Assembly (NCBI RefSeq): GCF_029633825.1
Contig: NZ_CP090642.1
Location: 496,001-560,000, forward strand
Length of the DNA stretch: 64,000 nt
DNA from: Burkholderia contaminans
Lineage (GTDB): Bacteria; Pseudomonadota; Gammaproteobacteria; Burkholderiales; Burkholderiaceae
Reading direction: 5' to 3'
The stretch's first letter is position 1, and each line of letters opens with the position of its first letter. The translations under genes were made by a program, and so were the position numbers. Of this stretch, positions 9,601 through 17,758 are shown piece after piece. The notes beneath the pieces were generated by a model. The model saw only the letters and a list, made by a program, of their open reading frames with translations, was not told the DNA's origin and did not search any database.

Positions 9601-11392
9601 GGGCATCAGCTCGCTGTCCACCGGCCTCAGCTCGATCGCCACCAACAACACCAACCTCGGCAACAGCACGGCGGGCGCGATCGGCGGCGGGGCCACCTAC
9701 GATCCGACGACCGGCACGATTTCGGCTCCGTCGTACGTGACGTACAACAGCGACGGCTCGACGACGATCAACAACAACGTCGGCTCGGCAATCGACAACA
9801 TCAACGCGCACGGCATCAAGTATTTCCACGCGAACTCGACCGCGCCGGACAGCCAGGCGATCGGGCTCGACAGCGTCGCGATCGGCCCGAATGCGATCTC
9901 GAAGGTGGACGGCAGCATCGCGCTCGGTGCGGGGTCGGTATCCGACCGCGCGACGACGCCGGCGTCGGGCATCCTCCGCAACGGCACCGCATCGATCCCG
10001 TTCAACACGACGGACCAGACGCTGCTCGGCGCGGTTTCGGTCGGCGACGCAACCGGCAAGACGTATCGCCAGATCACCAACGTCGCGGACGGCACCGGGC
10101 AACAGGATGCGGTGACCGTGCGGCAGCTCGCCGGCGCGTTGCAATCGTTCGCGGTCACGGGCCAGAAGTATTTCCACGCGAATTCGACGGCGGCCGACTC
10201 GCTCGCCGTCGGCGCGGAATCGGTCGCGGTGGGGCCGACGTCGGTCGTCAACGGCGACAACGGCGTGGGCATCGGCAACGGCGCGATCGTCGACCAGACC
10301 GCCCCTGGCGGCGTCGCGATCGGGCAGGCGGCGAGTTCCGCGCAGGCCGACGCGATTGCGCTCGGCAGCGGCGCGACGGCACTGGGCGCGCAGTCGGTCG
10401 CGCAAGGCGCCAATGCGAAGGCGGTCAGCGTGGGCAGCGTCGCGCTGGGTTCCGGCGCGCTCGGCAACGCAACCGATGCGCTCGCGCTGGGCGCCGGGGC
10501 GTCCGCGACGTTCGCGAACAGCGTGGCATTGGGCGCCGGTTCGCTGACGACGGTCGGCGCGCTGACGAACTACGTTGCGTACGGCCTGAGCAGCCCGCAA
10601 TCGTCGGCCGGCGAAGTGAACATCGGCAACCGGCAGATCACGGGCCTCGCGGCCGGCAAGAACGGCACGGACGCGGTGAACGTGTCGCAGCTCGACTCGG
10701 TCGCGAACCAGCTGACGACGCTGATCGACCAGCGCACGACCAACCTCGGCGGCCAGTACACGACGAACCCGAGCGGCACGAACGTGCCGCCGGGCTCGAC
10801 CGGCGCGAATTCGTCGGCGGGTGGTTCGGGGGCGGTGGCATCGGGCTCGAACAGCACGGCGGTCGGCAACAACTCGCTCGCATCAGGCAACGGTTCCACC
10901 GCCTTCGGCGTGGGCTCGACGGCGTCGGGTAACAATTCGACCGCGATCGGCACCGGCAGCAACGACGGCGGGCGCTCGAACGTCGTCGCGGTCGGTTCGG
11001 CGGATTCGGCGCGCCAGGTGGTCAACGTCGCGGCCGGTACGCAGGGCACGGATGCGGTGAACGTGAACCAGCTGAACGCGGTGTCGAACCAGTTCACGCA
11101 GTCGCTGAACACGGTCAACAACCAGCTCACGCAGATGCAGCAGCAGATCCAGCAGACCGATTCGATGGCACGCGAGGGGATCGCGGCCACCGCCGCGATG
11201 GCGTCGATCCCGCACATGGACCGCGACTCGAACTTCGCGATGGGGGTCGGCACGGCGACGTTCCAGGGGCAGAAGGCCATGGCGGTCGGCGTGCAGGCGC
11301 GCGTCACGGAAAACCTGAAGGCGACGCTGAACGGCGGCTTCGCCGGCAGCCAGCGCGTCGTCGGCGCGGGCATGCTGTATCAGTGGAAGTAA
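6638..11392 (+). CDS. Trimeric autotransporter adhesin (YadA-like)
   Basis: Surface adhesin of 1584 residues, type Vc secretion. The N-terminus carries an extended signal peptide region (MNKTFKSIWNEALGAWV...) with likely cleavage after residue 69 (AHA|QYN). A YadA-type head follows (about 70-500) made of many AxAxG hep/hag repeats, then a neck (TDAINGSQLDATN). Next is a Ser/Thr/Leu stalk (about 565-1005) built from tandem SLSTSTSTG / GLSSTNSS units, then further head and neck repeats (TDAVNVSQL, TDAVNVNQL). It ends in a coiled coil and the YadA_anchor barrel, finishing GAGMLYQWK. Start: ATG with upstream AGGGAAG. An OmpA-type lipoprotein gene follows. Adhesion to host cells is family knowledge; the target is unknown. 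Confidence 0.93.
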   Translation: MNKTFKSIWNEALGAWVAASELDRARGKRVASSRGTAERAAEGVAPSLRRLTLLMASAYLALFHAGAHAQYNPDGGTATGGVSSISIGVGSSAAQTNSTALGNLATAQGVSATALGPGAHAMADGSTAVGINAQATGVNSASMGVQAIGSGDYSVAIGNLSSATQSGAVAMGSGAAATGVSAIGLGNNALASGQYAAALGLGASAVGVQSVALGYASHATDTGTIAIGNQATSSGGAGVAVGSGALVTGNSGVAMGVNSGAKGTTSIAIGWGGVAGVPGSGTQSLGTSSIALGSNTTAGADTSMALGTNTKATGISSIAMGVQSSATQQFATALGNAALATGVSASALGGGATASATNATAIGINSVAAAGSTVAIGDSNSVAAAAGAGSIAGGNNSKVLGGSGAVALGLGQTVSGNGAVAIGDPSTAIGTGAVTAGANNTANGNGAVAIGNSNIAQGTGSLALGNTSTAAAAGALAFGASAVANNAGDVALGSGSTTAAPNPTASATIGGVTYTFNGTNPTSVVSVGAAGTERQITNVAAGRISSASTDAINGSQLDATNQAVNSLSTSTASSVSSLSTGVSSLSTGLSSANSSITSLSTSTSTGISSLSTGLSSTNSSVTSLSTSTSTGLSSANSAITSLSTSTSTGISSLSTGLSSTNSSVTSLSTSTSTGLSSANSAITSLSTSTSTGISSLSTGLSSTNSSVTSLSTSTSTGLSSANSSITSLSTSTSTGISSLSTGLSSTNSSVTSLSTSTSTGLSSANSAITSLSTSTSTGISSLSTGLSSTNSSVTSLSTSTSTGLSSANSAITSLSTSTSTGISSLSTGLSSTNSSVTSLSTSTSTGLSSANSSITSLSTSTSTGISSLSTGLSSTNSSVTSLSTSTSTGISSLSTGLSSTNSTVTSLSTSTSTGISSLSTGLSSTNSSITSLSTATSTSIGSLSTGLSSTTSSIASLSTSTSTTVGSLSTGLSSTNSNLTSLSTATSTGISSLSTGLSSIATNNTNLGNSTAGAIGGGATYDPTTGTISAPSYVTYNSDGSTTINNNVGSAIDNINAHGIKYFHANSTAPDSQAIGLDSVAIGPNAISKVDGSIALGAGSVSDRATTPASGILRNGTASIPFNTTDQTLLGAVSVGDATGKTYRQITNVADGTGQQDAVTVRQLAGALQSFAVTGQKYFHANSTAADSLAVGAESVAVGPTSVVNGDNGVGIGNGAIVDQTAPGGVAIGQAASSAQADAIALGSGATALGAQSVAQGANAKAVSVGSVALGSGALGNATDALALGAGASATFANSVALGAGSLTTVGALTNYVAYGLSSPQSSAGEVNIGNRQITGLAAGKNGTDAVNVSQLDSVANQLTTLIDQRTTNLGGQYTTNPSGTNVPPGSTGANSSAGGSGAVASGSNSTAVGNNSLASGNGSTAFGVGSTASGNNSTAIGTGSNDGGRSNVVAVGSADSARQVVNVAAGTQGTDAVNVNQLNAVSNQFTQSLNTVNNQLTQMQQQIQQTDSMAREGIAATAAMASIPHMDRDSNFAMGVGTATFQGQKAMAVGVQARVTENLKATLNGGFAGSQRVVGAGMLYQWK
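8411..9301 (+). repeat. Tandem array, 129-bp unit x about 7, in the adhesin stalk
   Basis: Seven copies start at 8411, 8540, 8669, 8798, 8927, 9056 and 9185. Each unit encodes 43 residues and is itself a composite of a 25-residue module (GISSLSTGLSSTNSSVTSLSTSTST) split over two parts here as GISSLSTGLSS + TNSSVTSLSTSTST, plus an 18-residue module ending GLSSAN. The unit is a multiple of three, so copy-number change lengthens or shortens the stalk without a frameshift. Confidence 0.92.
9227..9650 (+). repeat. Tandem 75-bp repeats continuing the stalk array
   Basis: Units begin at 9227, 9302, 9377, 9452, 9527 and 9602 and encode the 25-residue GISSLSTG module. They diverge progressively towards the 3' end (SIGSLSTG, TVGSLSTG), whereas the 129-bp units are nearly uniform. 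This suggests the 129-bp array is the more recently homogenised part. Confidence 0.85.
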
Positions 11393-11410
11393 TCGCGCGC
11401 TGCGGTTCGT

Positions 11411-11429
11411 TCCGGCACGCGTTGCCGGA
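11411..11429 (+). terminator. Hairpin between adhesin and OmpA genes (possible attenuator)
   Basis: TCCGGCA and TGCCGGA form perfect 7-bp arms around a 5-base loop, 20 bases after the adhesin stop. No T-run follows, so partial attenuation or transcript stabilisation is more likely than full termination. Confidence 0.35.
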
Positions 11430-11517
11430 GCGGACCGCGCTGAACGCAAACGCACGCGGATGCGGCTGCGCCCTTGCGCCGCCCGCGCTGCGCCCCTGGC
11501 ATTTTCGGAGTAATCAA

Positions 11518-12180
11518 GTGAAAAACATTCATCTTGCACTGCTGGCGTCCGTCGTTTCCCTCGCGGCCTGTTCGAGCGCATCGGGGCCGACGTACAACGC
11601 ATACGAACTTCAGCCGCGCGACGGCATCCGGACGTTCCGCGTCGACTGCCACGGCATCCTGTCGAGCGCCAATACCTGCATGAAGGTCGCGACGCGCATG
11701 TGCGGCAACGAGGCCGTGCGCAGGGTCGATTCCACGACGCCGTACCGCGACGGCGCCGATCCGCACTCGATCGTGTTCCAGTGCGGTGCGGCACCCGCGC
11801 CGGTCGCCGCGGCGGCTGCGCCCGCGCCCGCCGCGGTCGAGAAGGTGAGCCTGACCGGCGATGCGTACTTCGCGACCGACTCCGCGGTGCTGACGTCCGC
11901 CGCCACCGCCGCGCTCGACACGTTGCTGAACCAGCAGGGGGACAGGCATTTCTCGCGTGTGGAAGTGGACGGTTATACCGACGCGACCGGCTCGGATGCA
12001 CACAACCAGGCACTGTCGAAGCGTCGCGCCGATGCCGTCGCCGGGTACCTGCGCGAACACGGGCTGAAGGCGGATTCGATCGCGGCGACGGGGCATGGAG
12101 AGACCAACCCGGCCGCATCGAACGAGACCGCCGAAGGGCGGGCGCGCAATCGCCGGGTGGAAATCTCGTTGCAGAAGTAG
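11518..12180 (+). CDS. OmpA-family outer-membrane lipoprotein
   Basis: Peptidoglycan-anchoring lipoprotein, 220 residues. It starts at GTG 11518, preceded by CGGAG at good spacing; this start gives a clean lipoprotein signal peptide with lipobox LAAC (Cys18) followed by SSASG. Residues about 25-90 form a small Cys-containing region, then an Ala/Pro linker, then the OmpA C-terminal domain (about 105-220) with the peptidoglycan-binding stretch TDATGSDAHNQALSKRRADAV and the ending GRARNRRVEI. It lies 125 bases after the adhesin and is probably co-transcribed. By family, it would tether the outer membrane to the wall and may help display the adhesin (inference). Confidence 0.88.
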   Translation: MKNIHLALLASVVSLAACSSASGPTYNAYELQPRDGIRTFRVDCHGILSSANTCMKVATRMCGNEAVRRVDSTTPYRDGADPHSIVFQCGAAPAPVAAAAAPAPAAVEKVSLTGDAYFATDSAVLTSAATAALDTLLNQQGDRHFSRVEVDGYTDATGSDAHNQALSKRRADAVAGYLREHGLKADSIAATGHGETNPAASNETAEGRARNRRVEISLQK

Positions 12181-12416
12181 GACGTAGCCACCGGCTTGCC
12201 GCAGGCGTGGCCGTCGAGAACGGACGGCTCGCTTGCGTCAGCGGTGCCGTCCGGGGGCGCAGGCGGTCGAGTCAGGCGATGCGTCGCGACGGGCGCGTGC
12301 GGTGCCGCCATCGCGGCGGATGTCGGCGTGTTCACCGAATGCCCTGCGCGCGTGGCGATCGAAGTCGGCACCCGCCCTCCGCAAACCAGCCTCGGTATCG
12401 AGCGACATCGATTCGG

Positions 12417-12815
12417 CTACGCGTATTTGTCGCCCACGGTACTGCGAATCGGATGGGTGTCGTAGACGATGATCATCCGCTCGATGCGCCCGTCGTCGTC
12501 GAATTCGAAAACATCGACGCACTCGAAACGCACCGCGGATCCATCTTTCAGCCCCCAGTCATAGACGAAGTAACCGGTCGCACGTCGAGCCCCCGTCGTG
12601 CTGACGCAGATGTCGATGGGCGTTATCTTGCTCGCCCCGGACGCGGCATTGACCTTCGCAAAGAATGGCGCGGCGTTCATCCAGCCGAGAAACGGCGAGA
12701 AGACCTGGGCGTCCGGCGTGAACAACGCACAGATCGCCGCGACATCGCCGCGCTCCAGCTCCGCGAGATAGTTGCGAACCTGCCGGGTGTATAGTGCTTC
12801 CGACGATGAGACCAT
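12417..12815 (-). CDS. SnoaL-like / NTF2-fold protein
   Basis: Small cytoplasmic protein of 132 residues with the NTF2-like cone fold. The N-terminal helix pattern (VRNYLAELERGDVAAICALF) leads to TPDAQVFSPFLGW and, near the end, FECVDVFEFDDDGRIERMIIVYD, which is the typical closing beta hairpin of SnoaL-like domains. It starts at ATG 12815, preceded by GGAGA; a longer in-frame reading upstream has no ribosome site. It is divergent from a LysR gene with an 81-bp shared promoter region, so it is a likely target of that regulator. Members range from polyketide cyclases to steroid isomerases, and the substrate cannot be read from the sequence. Confidence 0.8.
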   Translation of the reverse strand: MVSSSEALYTRQVRNYLAELERGDVAAICALFTPDAQVFSPFLGWMNAAPFFAKVNAASGASKITPIDICVSTTGARRATGYFVYDWGLKDGSAVRFECVDVFEFDDDGRIERMIIVYDTHPIRSTVGDKYA

Positions 12816-12896
12816 CTTTTTTCTCCGATCATTCGTTGACAACGCCGCGCATTCGGACGGGCGCGCATCCGGTACAGGCAAGATAGCGATGCCCCG

Positions 12897-13838
12897 ATGA
12901 CCGAACAATCGAAAAATCCGCAACCCGGGTATGCAACCCATGCATACCCATTGGGCGACCTGACACGGCCGCTGCCGCCGCTGACATCGTTCCAGTCGTT
13001 CGTCGCCGCGGCGCAACTCGGGAGCATCAGCAGGGCCGCCGACCATCTGTGTCGAACGCAGGGTGCGGTGAGCCGTCAGGTCCAGCAACTGGAATCGCAC
13101 TACCGGTGTGCACTTTTCGTGCGCCATGCGTCAGGGTTGACGCTGACGGCGGAAGGAAGCGAACTGTTGACCGTGGCTGTCAGCGTTCTCACGCAACTCG
13201 TTCAGCACGCAGACATTCACGCCAAGGCAGCGCCTGTCGTCACGCTGCGGTTGCCATCCACGTTTGCGCTTCGCTGGTTGCTTCCACGGCTGGCGGACAT
13301 CAATCACGCGTTGCCCGGAACGGAATTTCGCATCTCCACATCGGCGGACGACACGCCGGATTTCACGACACCCGACGTCGACGCCATCGTTGTGCGTGGA
13401 ACCGGGCAGTGGCCAGGTATGGACGCGGTGCCGTTGTTTGCCGAGCGACTCACCCCGATGTGTACCAGCGAAATGGCCGCATCACTTGGCTCGGCAGCCG
13501 ACCTTGCTCATGTCACGTTGCTTCATCCCGGACACGGCCACGAGGAGTGGCGATGCTGGCTGGAAAGCGTGGGGGCACGGCAGATCGACGCGAGCCGTGG
13601 GCTCGTTTTCGATACCCTCGAACTGACGCTCTCCGCTGCGGCGGAAGGGCATGGAGTGGCGATCGGCGATCCCCGGATGGCGAGGGACCGCCTGCAGGCG
13701 GGGACACTGACGACGCCTTTTGCCGACGTGGCGCAAAACGGCTTGTCGTACTTCGTCGTCTACCCATCCCAACGAGCCGCACAGTCCAAGATTCGTGCCC
13801 TCGCTGACGTCCTGTTTCGGCTGGCGCAGGAAGACTGA
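12897..13838 (+). CDS. LysR-family transcriptional regulator (GcvA-like)
   Basis: DNA-binding regulator of 313 residues. The winged helix-turn-helix spans about 30-90 (FQSFVAAAQLGSISRAADHL, then GAVSRQVQQLE), and a LysR substrate-binding domain covers about 115-305 with the GcvA-type LRLPSTFALRWLLPRL segment. It is transcribed divergently from the SnoaL-like gene, the usual layout for a LysR protein controlling its neighbour. The N-terminus has about 25 extra residues before the helix-turn-helix, and the ribosome site is weak, so the true start could be slightly downstream. Effector unknown. Confidence 0.87.
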   Translation: MTEQSKNPQPGYATHAYPLGDLTRPLPPLTSFQSFVAAAQLGSISRAADHLCRTQGAVSRQVQQLESHYRCALFVRHASGLTLTAEGSELLTVAVSVLTQLVQHADIHAKAAPVVTLRLPSTFALRWLLPRLADINHALPGTEFRISTSADDTPDFTTPDVDAIVVRGTGQWPGMDAVPLFAERLTPMCTSEMAASLGSAADLAHVTLLHPGHGHEEWRCWLESVGARQIDASRGLVFDTLELTLSAAAEGHGVAIGDPRMARDRLQAGTLTTPFADVAQNGLSYFVVYPSQRAAQSKIRALADVLFRLAQED

Positions 13839-14073
13839 TCGTTATCGGGGAACACGCGCCTGTACTGCGGCTTCGCAGTTGGCAGGTGACGCGAGCGCGA
13901 ACACCGCCCATGCCGGCGTTCAAATCATCGATGCTCACGTTGTGCATCGCCTCCGAAGAACCGGCTCGCCTGTCGAGCCCGCCCGTCTGATCTGCCGCAA
14001 GCGCGCAGCGAATATGGCGCCCGCGTTCCCAATGGCGAGTACACTGAAAATGCCCTAGAAACAGGAGAATGCG

Positions 14074-14409
14074 ATGATCGACGCTGGCCCCAAAAGCACC
14101 TTCCGAGGGCTGCCGCTGACCGTGGAGCAGGACGCGGAAGTGAGGCACTACATCAAGGATCGGACTCGGCGTGGGCTGCCGTGGGACACGTCGGAACTGA
14201 GCGCGATGCTCAAGGACATGCTGCACCCCCCGGGCGACGGTGATGGCGATCGCGATGGCGACGATGATTTCGCCTCCCCGGCAGACGAGACGAGAGCGGC
14301 CGCCGAGCGCGCGACGGCCTCCGTCGACGAAGCGATGGACCCGATCGAGGCGAATGAGGAGTGGCACGCGGCCATGGAGTCGGAGGGCATGAAAGGGCCC
14401 AGACGATAA
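14074..14409 (+). CDS. Conserved hypothetical protein, acidic linker
   Basis: A soluble 111-residue protein of unknown function. It starts at ATG 14074, preceded by AGGAGA at ideal spacing, which supports it as a real gene. Residues 1-52 are a compact charged region (LTVEQDAEVRHYIKDRTRRG). Residues about 54-65 are a Gly/Asp repeat (GDGDGDRDGDDD) encoded by near-hexanucleotide repeats. The rest is acidic and helical. I recognise no catalytic motif. It stands alone between a LysR gene and an oppositely oriented small gene. Confidence 0.68.
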   Translation: MIDAGPKSTFRGLPLTVEQDAEVRHYIKDRTRRGLPWDTSELSAMLKDMLHPPGDGDGDRDGDDDFASPADETRAAAERATASVDEAMDPIEANEEWHAAMESEGMKGPRR

Positions 14410-14490
14410 AAGCGGCGCAACGACGCGCCGATTCCTTGCGGCGCCGCGTACGGGGGAATGCGCGCCGGGCGTCCGTCGCCGGGCGCCCTG

Positions 14491-14679
14491 TCAGTGCCTG
14501 ATCACGCAGACGGCCACGATTTCGTATCCGGGGTCGGCATGCACGTGCGCCGCCTTTTCCGCTTCTTCATACGAACCAAACGACGTGGCATCCTCAACGG
14601 CCGGTGCCATGCCGATATCGCCATCCTCGGCGGTGCAGAGGAACTGCTCGCCGGTCTTCACGACATAGACGGACATCAT
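14491..14679 (-). CDS. Small conserved hypothetical protein
   Basis: A protein of 62 residues, or 61 if the second of two adjacent ATGs (14679, 14676) is used. A GGAGGG ribosome site lies 5 and 8 bases upstream of the two starts. The sequence opens MMSVYVVKTGEQFLCTAEDG and contains an acidic, helical EEAEKAAHVHAD segment, with no signal peptide or membrane helix. The strong ribosome site and non-shadow composition support a real gene. No family or function is recognised. Confidence 0.65.
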   Translation of the reverse strand: MMSVYVVKTGEQFLCTAEDGDIGMAPAVEDATSFGSYEEAEKAAHVHADPGYEIVAVCVIRH

Positions 14680-14805
14680 GATTCCCTCCATCGTGTGCAG
14701 GGGGGGGAATTCCAGTCTAGCAGGCGAGAAAAGGGGCGCAGGTGGTTCGCTGAATCCTTCTCGCAAGGTCAGCGACGGGACCCAAAAGCCGTGCACAATA
14801 CCCGC

Positions 14806-15021
14806 ATGCAAAATCCAGACCTCGAACAACTCGTCACCGTCGTCATGCCGTTCGGGAAATACAAGGGCCGGCTGATTGCCGACCTGCCCGGGCCTTACCT
14901 CAACTGGCTGGCGCGCGAAGGGTTTCCGCGCGGCGAAATTGGCCGGCAGCTCGCGCTGATGCACGAGATCGACCACAACGGTCTGCGGGACTTGCTGGCG
15001 CCGTTGCGAAAGCGCGGATAG
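14806..15021 (+). CDS. DUF3820-family small protein
   Basis: A 71-residue protein matching the DUF3820 pattern: MPFGKYKGRLIADLPGPYL near residues 14-32, then NWLAREGF and a C-terminal helix ending DLLAPLRKR. The family has been described as a putative quorum-sensing-regulated virulence factor and is also fused to exonucleases elsewhere, so its biochemical role is open. The ATG at 14806 has no clear ribosome site; a GTG at 14791 would add five residues. It reads away from the preceding small gene. Confidence 0.75.
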   Translation: MQNPDLEQLVTVVMPFGKYKGRLIADLPGPYLNWLAREGFPRGEIGRQLALMHEIDHNGLRDLLAPLRKRG

Positions 15022-15232
15022 TGCGGATAGCGCCAGTTGGGGGGCAAATGTCCCGCGCCCCCGCATCGATCGACCGCGATCCCCACCGCGCTTCAACCAC
15101 CCCTGCCACGCGTGCCGAATGCTCGCATGCGACCCCGTCCGTGGCCCGCATGTACCTGGCACGTTGCCGATGCTGACATAGAATATAAAGCAGTCCCTTG
15201 GACGCGTTGATGGCAAGAAAAGGGGTGCCAAC

Positions 15233-15742
15233 ATGAGACGCCTTTATTTCCTCGTACCCGATACCCAGATGGCGAAGGCCATCGTCGACGATCTATTGCG
15301 CGCACGCATCACCTGGCGCCATATCCACGTTCTCGCCGACCACAGCGTTACACTCGATCAGTTACCCGAAGCATCGTTGCTGCAAAGCAGCGACGTCGTG
15401 CATGCGCTCGAACGCGGTGTCGCGCTCGGCGGCGCGGCCGGCGCGCTGATCGGCCTCGTCGCGCTCGTCTTTCCTCCGGCGGAGCTCGTGATCGCGGGCG
15501 GCGCCGTCGTCGGCTTGACGTTGGCCGGCGCGGGTTTCGGGGCGTGGACCGCCGCGATGATCGGCATCGCCGAGCCGAACGCGCGACTCCAGCGATTTCG
15601 CGAGGCTATCCAGGCAGGCCAGATCCTGATCATGGCCGATGTTCCGGCATTGCGAGAACAGGAAATCGAAGAGATGGTCGCCCAGCATTTTCCGAAGGCG
15701 GACCTGGAGGGCGCCGAGCCTACGTCACCGATCTTCCCCTGA
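15233..15742 (+). CDS. DUF1269-like membrane protein with glycine zipper
   Basis: A 169-residue protein. Residues 1-60 resemble a small alpha/beta stress-type domain (MRRLYFLVPDTQMAKAIVDD, WRHIHVLAD). Two Gly/Ala-rich hydrophobic segments lie at about 65-110 (ALGGAAGALIGLVALVFPPA and GGAVVGLTLAGAGFG), followed by a soluble C-terminal helix region rich in Glu. This is the layout of DUF1269-type proteins, which are often general-stress-linked. It starts at ATG 15233, preceded by AAGGGG. Its function is unknown; membrane insertion of the zipper is predicted from composition. Confidence 0.75.
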   Translation: MRRLYFLVPDTQMAKAIVDDLLRARITWRHIHVLADHSVTLDQLPEASLLQSSDVVHALERGVALGGAAGALIGLVALVFPPAELVIAGGAVVGLTLAGAGFGAWTAAMIGIAEPNARLQRFREAIQAGQILIMADVPALREQEIEEMVAQHFPKADLEGAEPTSPIFP

Positions 15743-15958
15743 CACACGACAGCAAATCGGCTGGCCCGACAACCGCGTCGATCGACGCGTTTCGTCGAGC
15801 GCACGGCCGCGGCCGCGAGCCGCGCGGGGAGCGGGGCGTGCGCACGTTGCGCAGGCAATCCTGTCGGCCATGCCGAATCGCGCAAGCGACGCAGGCTGGA
15901 CGCGCGGGATGCCTTGGGAATCGAAGTGCCAACGTCGAACCGTCGGCAAGGAGGCCGT

Positions 15959-16474
15959 ATGGAACTGCACATTCAATCGCACCATTGGGAGCGTCGGTCG
16001 CCCGACTGGGTCGCCGCTGCCGTGGCTGGCCTCGCGGGCGGCGCGCTGGTGATCGCGCTGGAATTCGTCTGGTCGACCCTGGTGCTCGGCTCGAGCCCGT
16101 GGCAACCGACCCACAAGATCGCGGCGATGGTGATGGGCCGCAGCGCGCTCGGCCAGATGACGCAATTCAACCTTGAGATCGTGGCGATGGCGCTGCTGCT
16201 GCACTACGTGCTCGGCGCGATCATGGGGATGATGCTCGCCGCGATCATGGCGCCTTTCCGCTTCGATTCGAGCGTGGGCATGGAAGCCGCCATCGGGCTG
16301 GCGTTCGGGATCGTCGCGTACGGGTGGAACTTCTACGTGATGACGGCCGTGTTCCCCTGGTTCGTCTCCGAGCGCGGTTCCGGGCCGTTGCTGGCTAACC
16401 TGTTGTTCGGCGTGGTTGCGGCCATCACCTACGGCAGGCTGGAGCGATTGCGCAAGCAGAACATGGACGACTGA
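15959..16474 (+). CDS. Conserved integral membrane protein before the oxidase operon
   Basis: A membrane protein of 171 residues with four probable helices (about 18-40, 65-95, 103-130 and 138-160). The start chosen is ATG 15959, directly after a strong AAGGAGG site, in preference to an upstream in-frame ATG that lacks one. It ends about 105 bases before the oxidase subunit II gene on the same strand. It is probably the operon's first gene, or a related membrane partner of the oxidase (inference). It does not look like a known cytochrome oxidase assembly factor. Confidence 0.75.
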   Translation: MELHIQSHHWERRSPDWVAAAVAGLAGGALVIALEFVWSTLVLGSSPWQPTHKIAAMVMGRSALGQMTQFNLEIVAMALLLHYVLGAIMGMMLAAIMAPFRFDSSVGMEAAIGLAFGIVAYGWNFYVMTAVFPWFVSERGSGPLLANLLFGVVAAITYGRLERLRKQNMDD

Positions 16475-16578
16475 CCCATCGCGTTTCCCGCCGCGCCGAC
16501 CGTGCACACGCGGCGCCCGCGGGAGACGCGTAACCCGGTGTCGGCGGCTCCGGCGAGTGACATGCAGCGAGGCGGCCT

Positions 16579-17727
16579 ATGGCCCTTGCGATTGCCCTGG
16601 TCCTGATCATCCTGTTGGCGGTGGGGTTTCACTTTGCCAGTCCGTGGTGGATCACGCCGATCGCGTCGAACTGGGTGCGCATGGACGACATGCTGACGAT
16701 CACGCTCGTCATCACCGGCGCATTCTTCATCGCCATCAACCTGTTCATCGTGGTCGCCCTGGTGCGCTATCGCCACCGCAGCGGGCATCGTGCGGCCTAC
16801 GAACCGCACAACCGGAAACTGGAATGGTGGCTGATCGGCCTGACCATCGTCGGCGTGGCGGCATTGCTGGCGCCGGGGCTGTTCGTCTACGCGGACTACA
16901 TCCGGCCGCCGCGCAACGTGCTGCAGATGGAAGTGCTCGGCCAGCAATGGCAATGGCGCTTCCGCTTCGCCGGGCCCGGCGGCAAGCTGGGCACGACCGA
17001 CGTGCGCTACATCGGCAACGACAACCCGTTCGGCCTGAACCCTGCCGACCCCAACGGCCGTGACAACTACCTGATCGAAAGTCCCGAGGTGCACCTGCCG
17101 CTCAACCGGCCGGTCCAGGTACTGACACGGTCGCGCGACGTGCTGCACGACTTCTACGTTCCGCCGTTCCGCGCGCGGATGAACATGGTGCCGGGCATGG
17201 TCACTACTTTCTGGTTCACGCCGACCAAGGCAGGGCGCTACGACATCCTGTGCGCGCAACTCTGCGGAATCGGGCATTCCGGCATGCGCGGCGTGGTGGT
17301 GGTGGAAGACGAAGCCGCGTTCTCGCGCTGGCTCGCGCAGCAGACCACGTTCGCGCAGCAGCAGATGGCCCACGTGCAGGCCGCACCGGCCGCGGCAGGC
17401 GGCAGCGCGCAGGCGCTGGCCAACCTGGGCAAGACGCTCGCGGCGGCCAAGGGCTGCGTCGCCTGTCATACCGTGGACGGCAGCCCGCTCGTGGGCCCGA
17501 CCTGGAAGGGCCTGTACGGCAAGACGGAAACGATGACCGACGGCAGCACCGCGAAGGTCGACGAGGCCTATCTGCGCGCGTTCATTCGCAATCCGACGGC
17601 CCGCGTCGTGAAGGGCTTCTCGCCGATCATGCCGCACTTCGACCTGAGCGAGCAGGAACTGACCGCACTGGTGGCCTACATCAAGGCGCAAGGCGGGACG
17701 TCCGCCGGCACTGCGGCCCAGCCCTAG
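16579..17727 (+). CDS. coxB: Cytochrome c oxidase subunit II with fused cytochrome c (caa3-type)
   Basis: Electron-entry subunit of a heme-copper oxidase, 382 residues. Two N-terminal membrane helices (about 2-22 and 40-63, with another hydrophobic stretch at 83-105) precede a periplasmic cupredoxin domain. The CuA ligands are visible as H190, C225, C229, H233 and M236 (CAQLCGIGHSGM). A C-terminal class I cytochrome c domain carries heme motif C293-V-A-C296-H297 and a likely axial Met351. The fused heme makes this caa3-type: it accepts electrons directly from a soluble donor. It is the first oxidase gene of a run of five, with a HiPIP downstream. Confidence 0.93.
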   Translation: MALAIALVLIILLAVGFHFASPWWITPIASNWVRMDDMLTITLVITGAFFIAINLFIVVALVRYRHRSGHRAAYEPHNRKLEWWLIGLTIVGVAALLAPGLFVYADYIRPPRNVLQMEVLGQQWQWRFRFAGPGGKLGTTDVRYIGNDNPFGLNPADPNGRDNYLIESPEVHLPLNRPVQVLTRSRDVLHDFYVPPFRARMNMVPGMVTTFWFTPTKAGRYDILCAQLCGIGHSGMRGVVVVEDEAAFSRWLAQQTTFAQQQMAHVQAAPAAAGGSAQALANLGKTLAAAKGCVACHTVDGSPLVGPTWKGLYGKTETMTDGSTAKVDEAYLRAFIRNPTARVVKGFSPIMPHFDLSEQELTALVAYIKAQGGTSAGTAAQP

Positions 17728-17758
17728 CGGAACGGACGAAGCAGACGGAGCAGACGCC

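Noticed and set aside
8411..9650. CRISPR-like regular repeats
   Set aside because: The repeats are contiguous coding units with no unique spacers and lie in an adhesin gene.
8320..9696. Minus-strand frame across the adhesin repeats (acidic VDSDV repeats)
   Set aside because: It is the complement of the repeat codons in the adhesin stalk, has no ribosome site and no independent motif.
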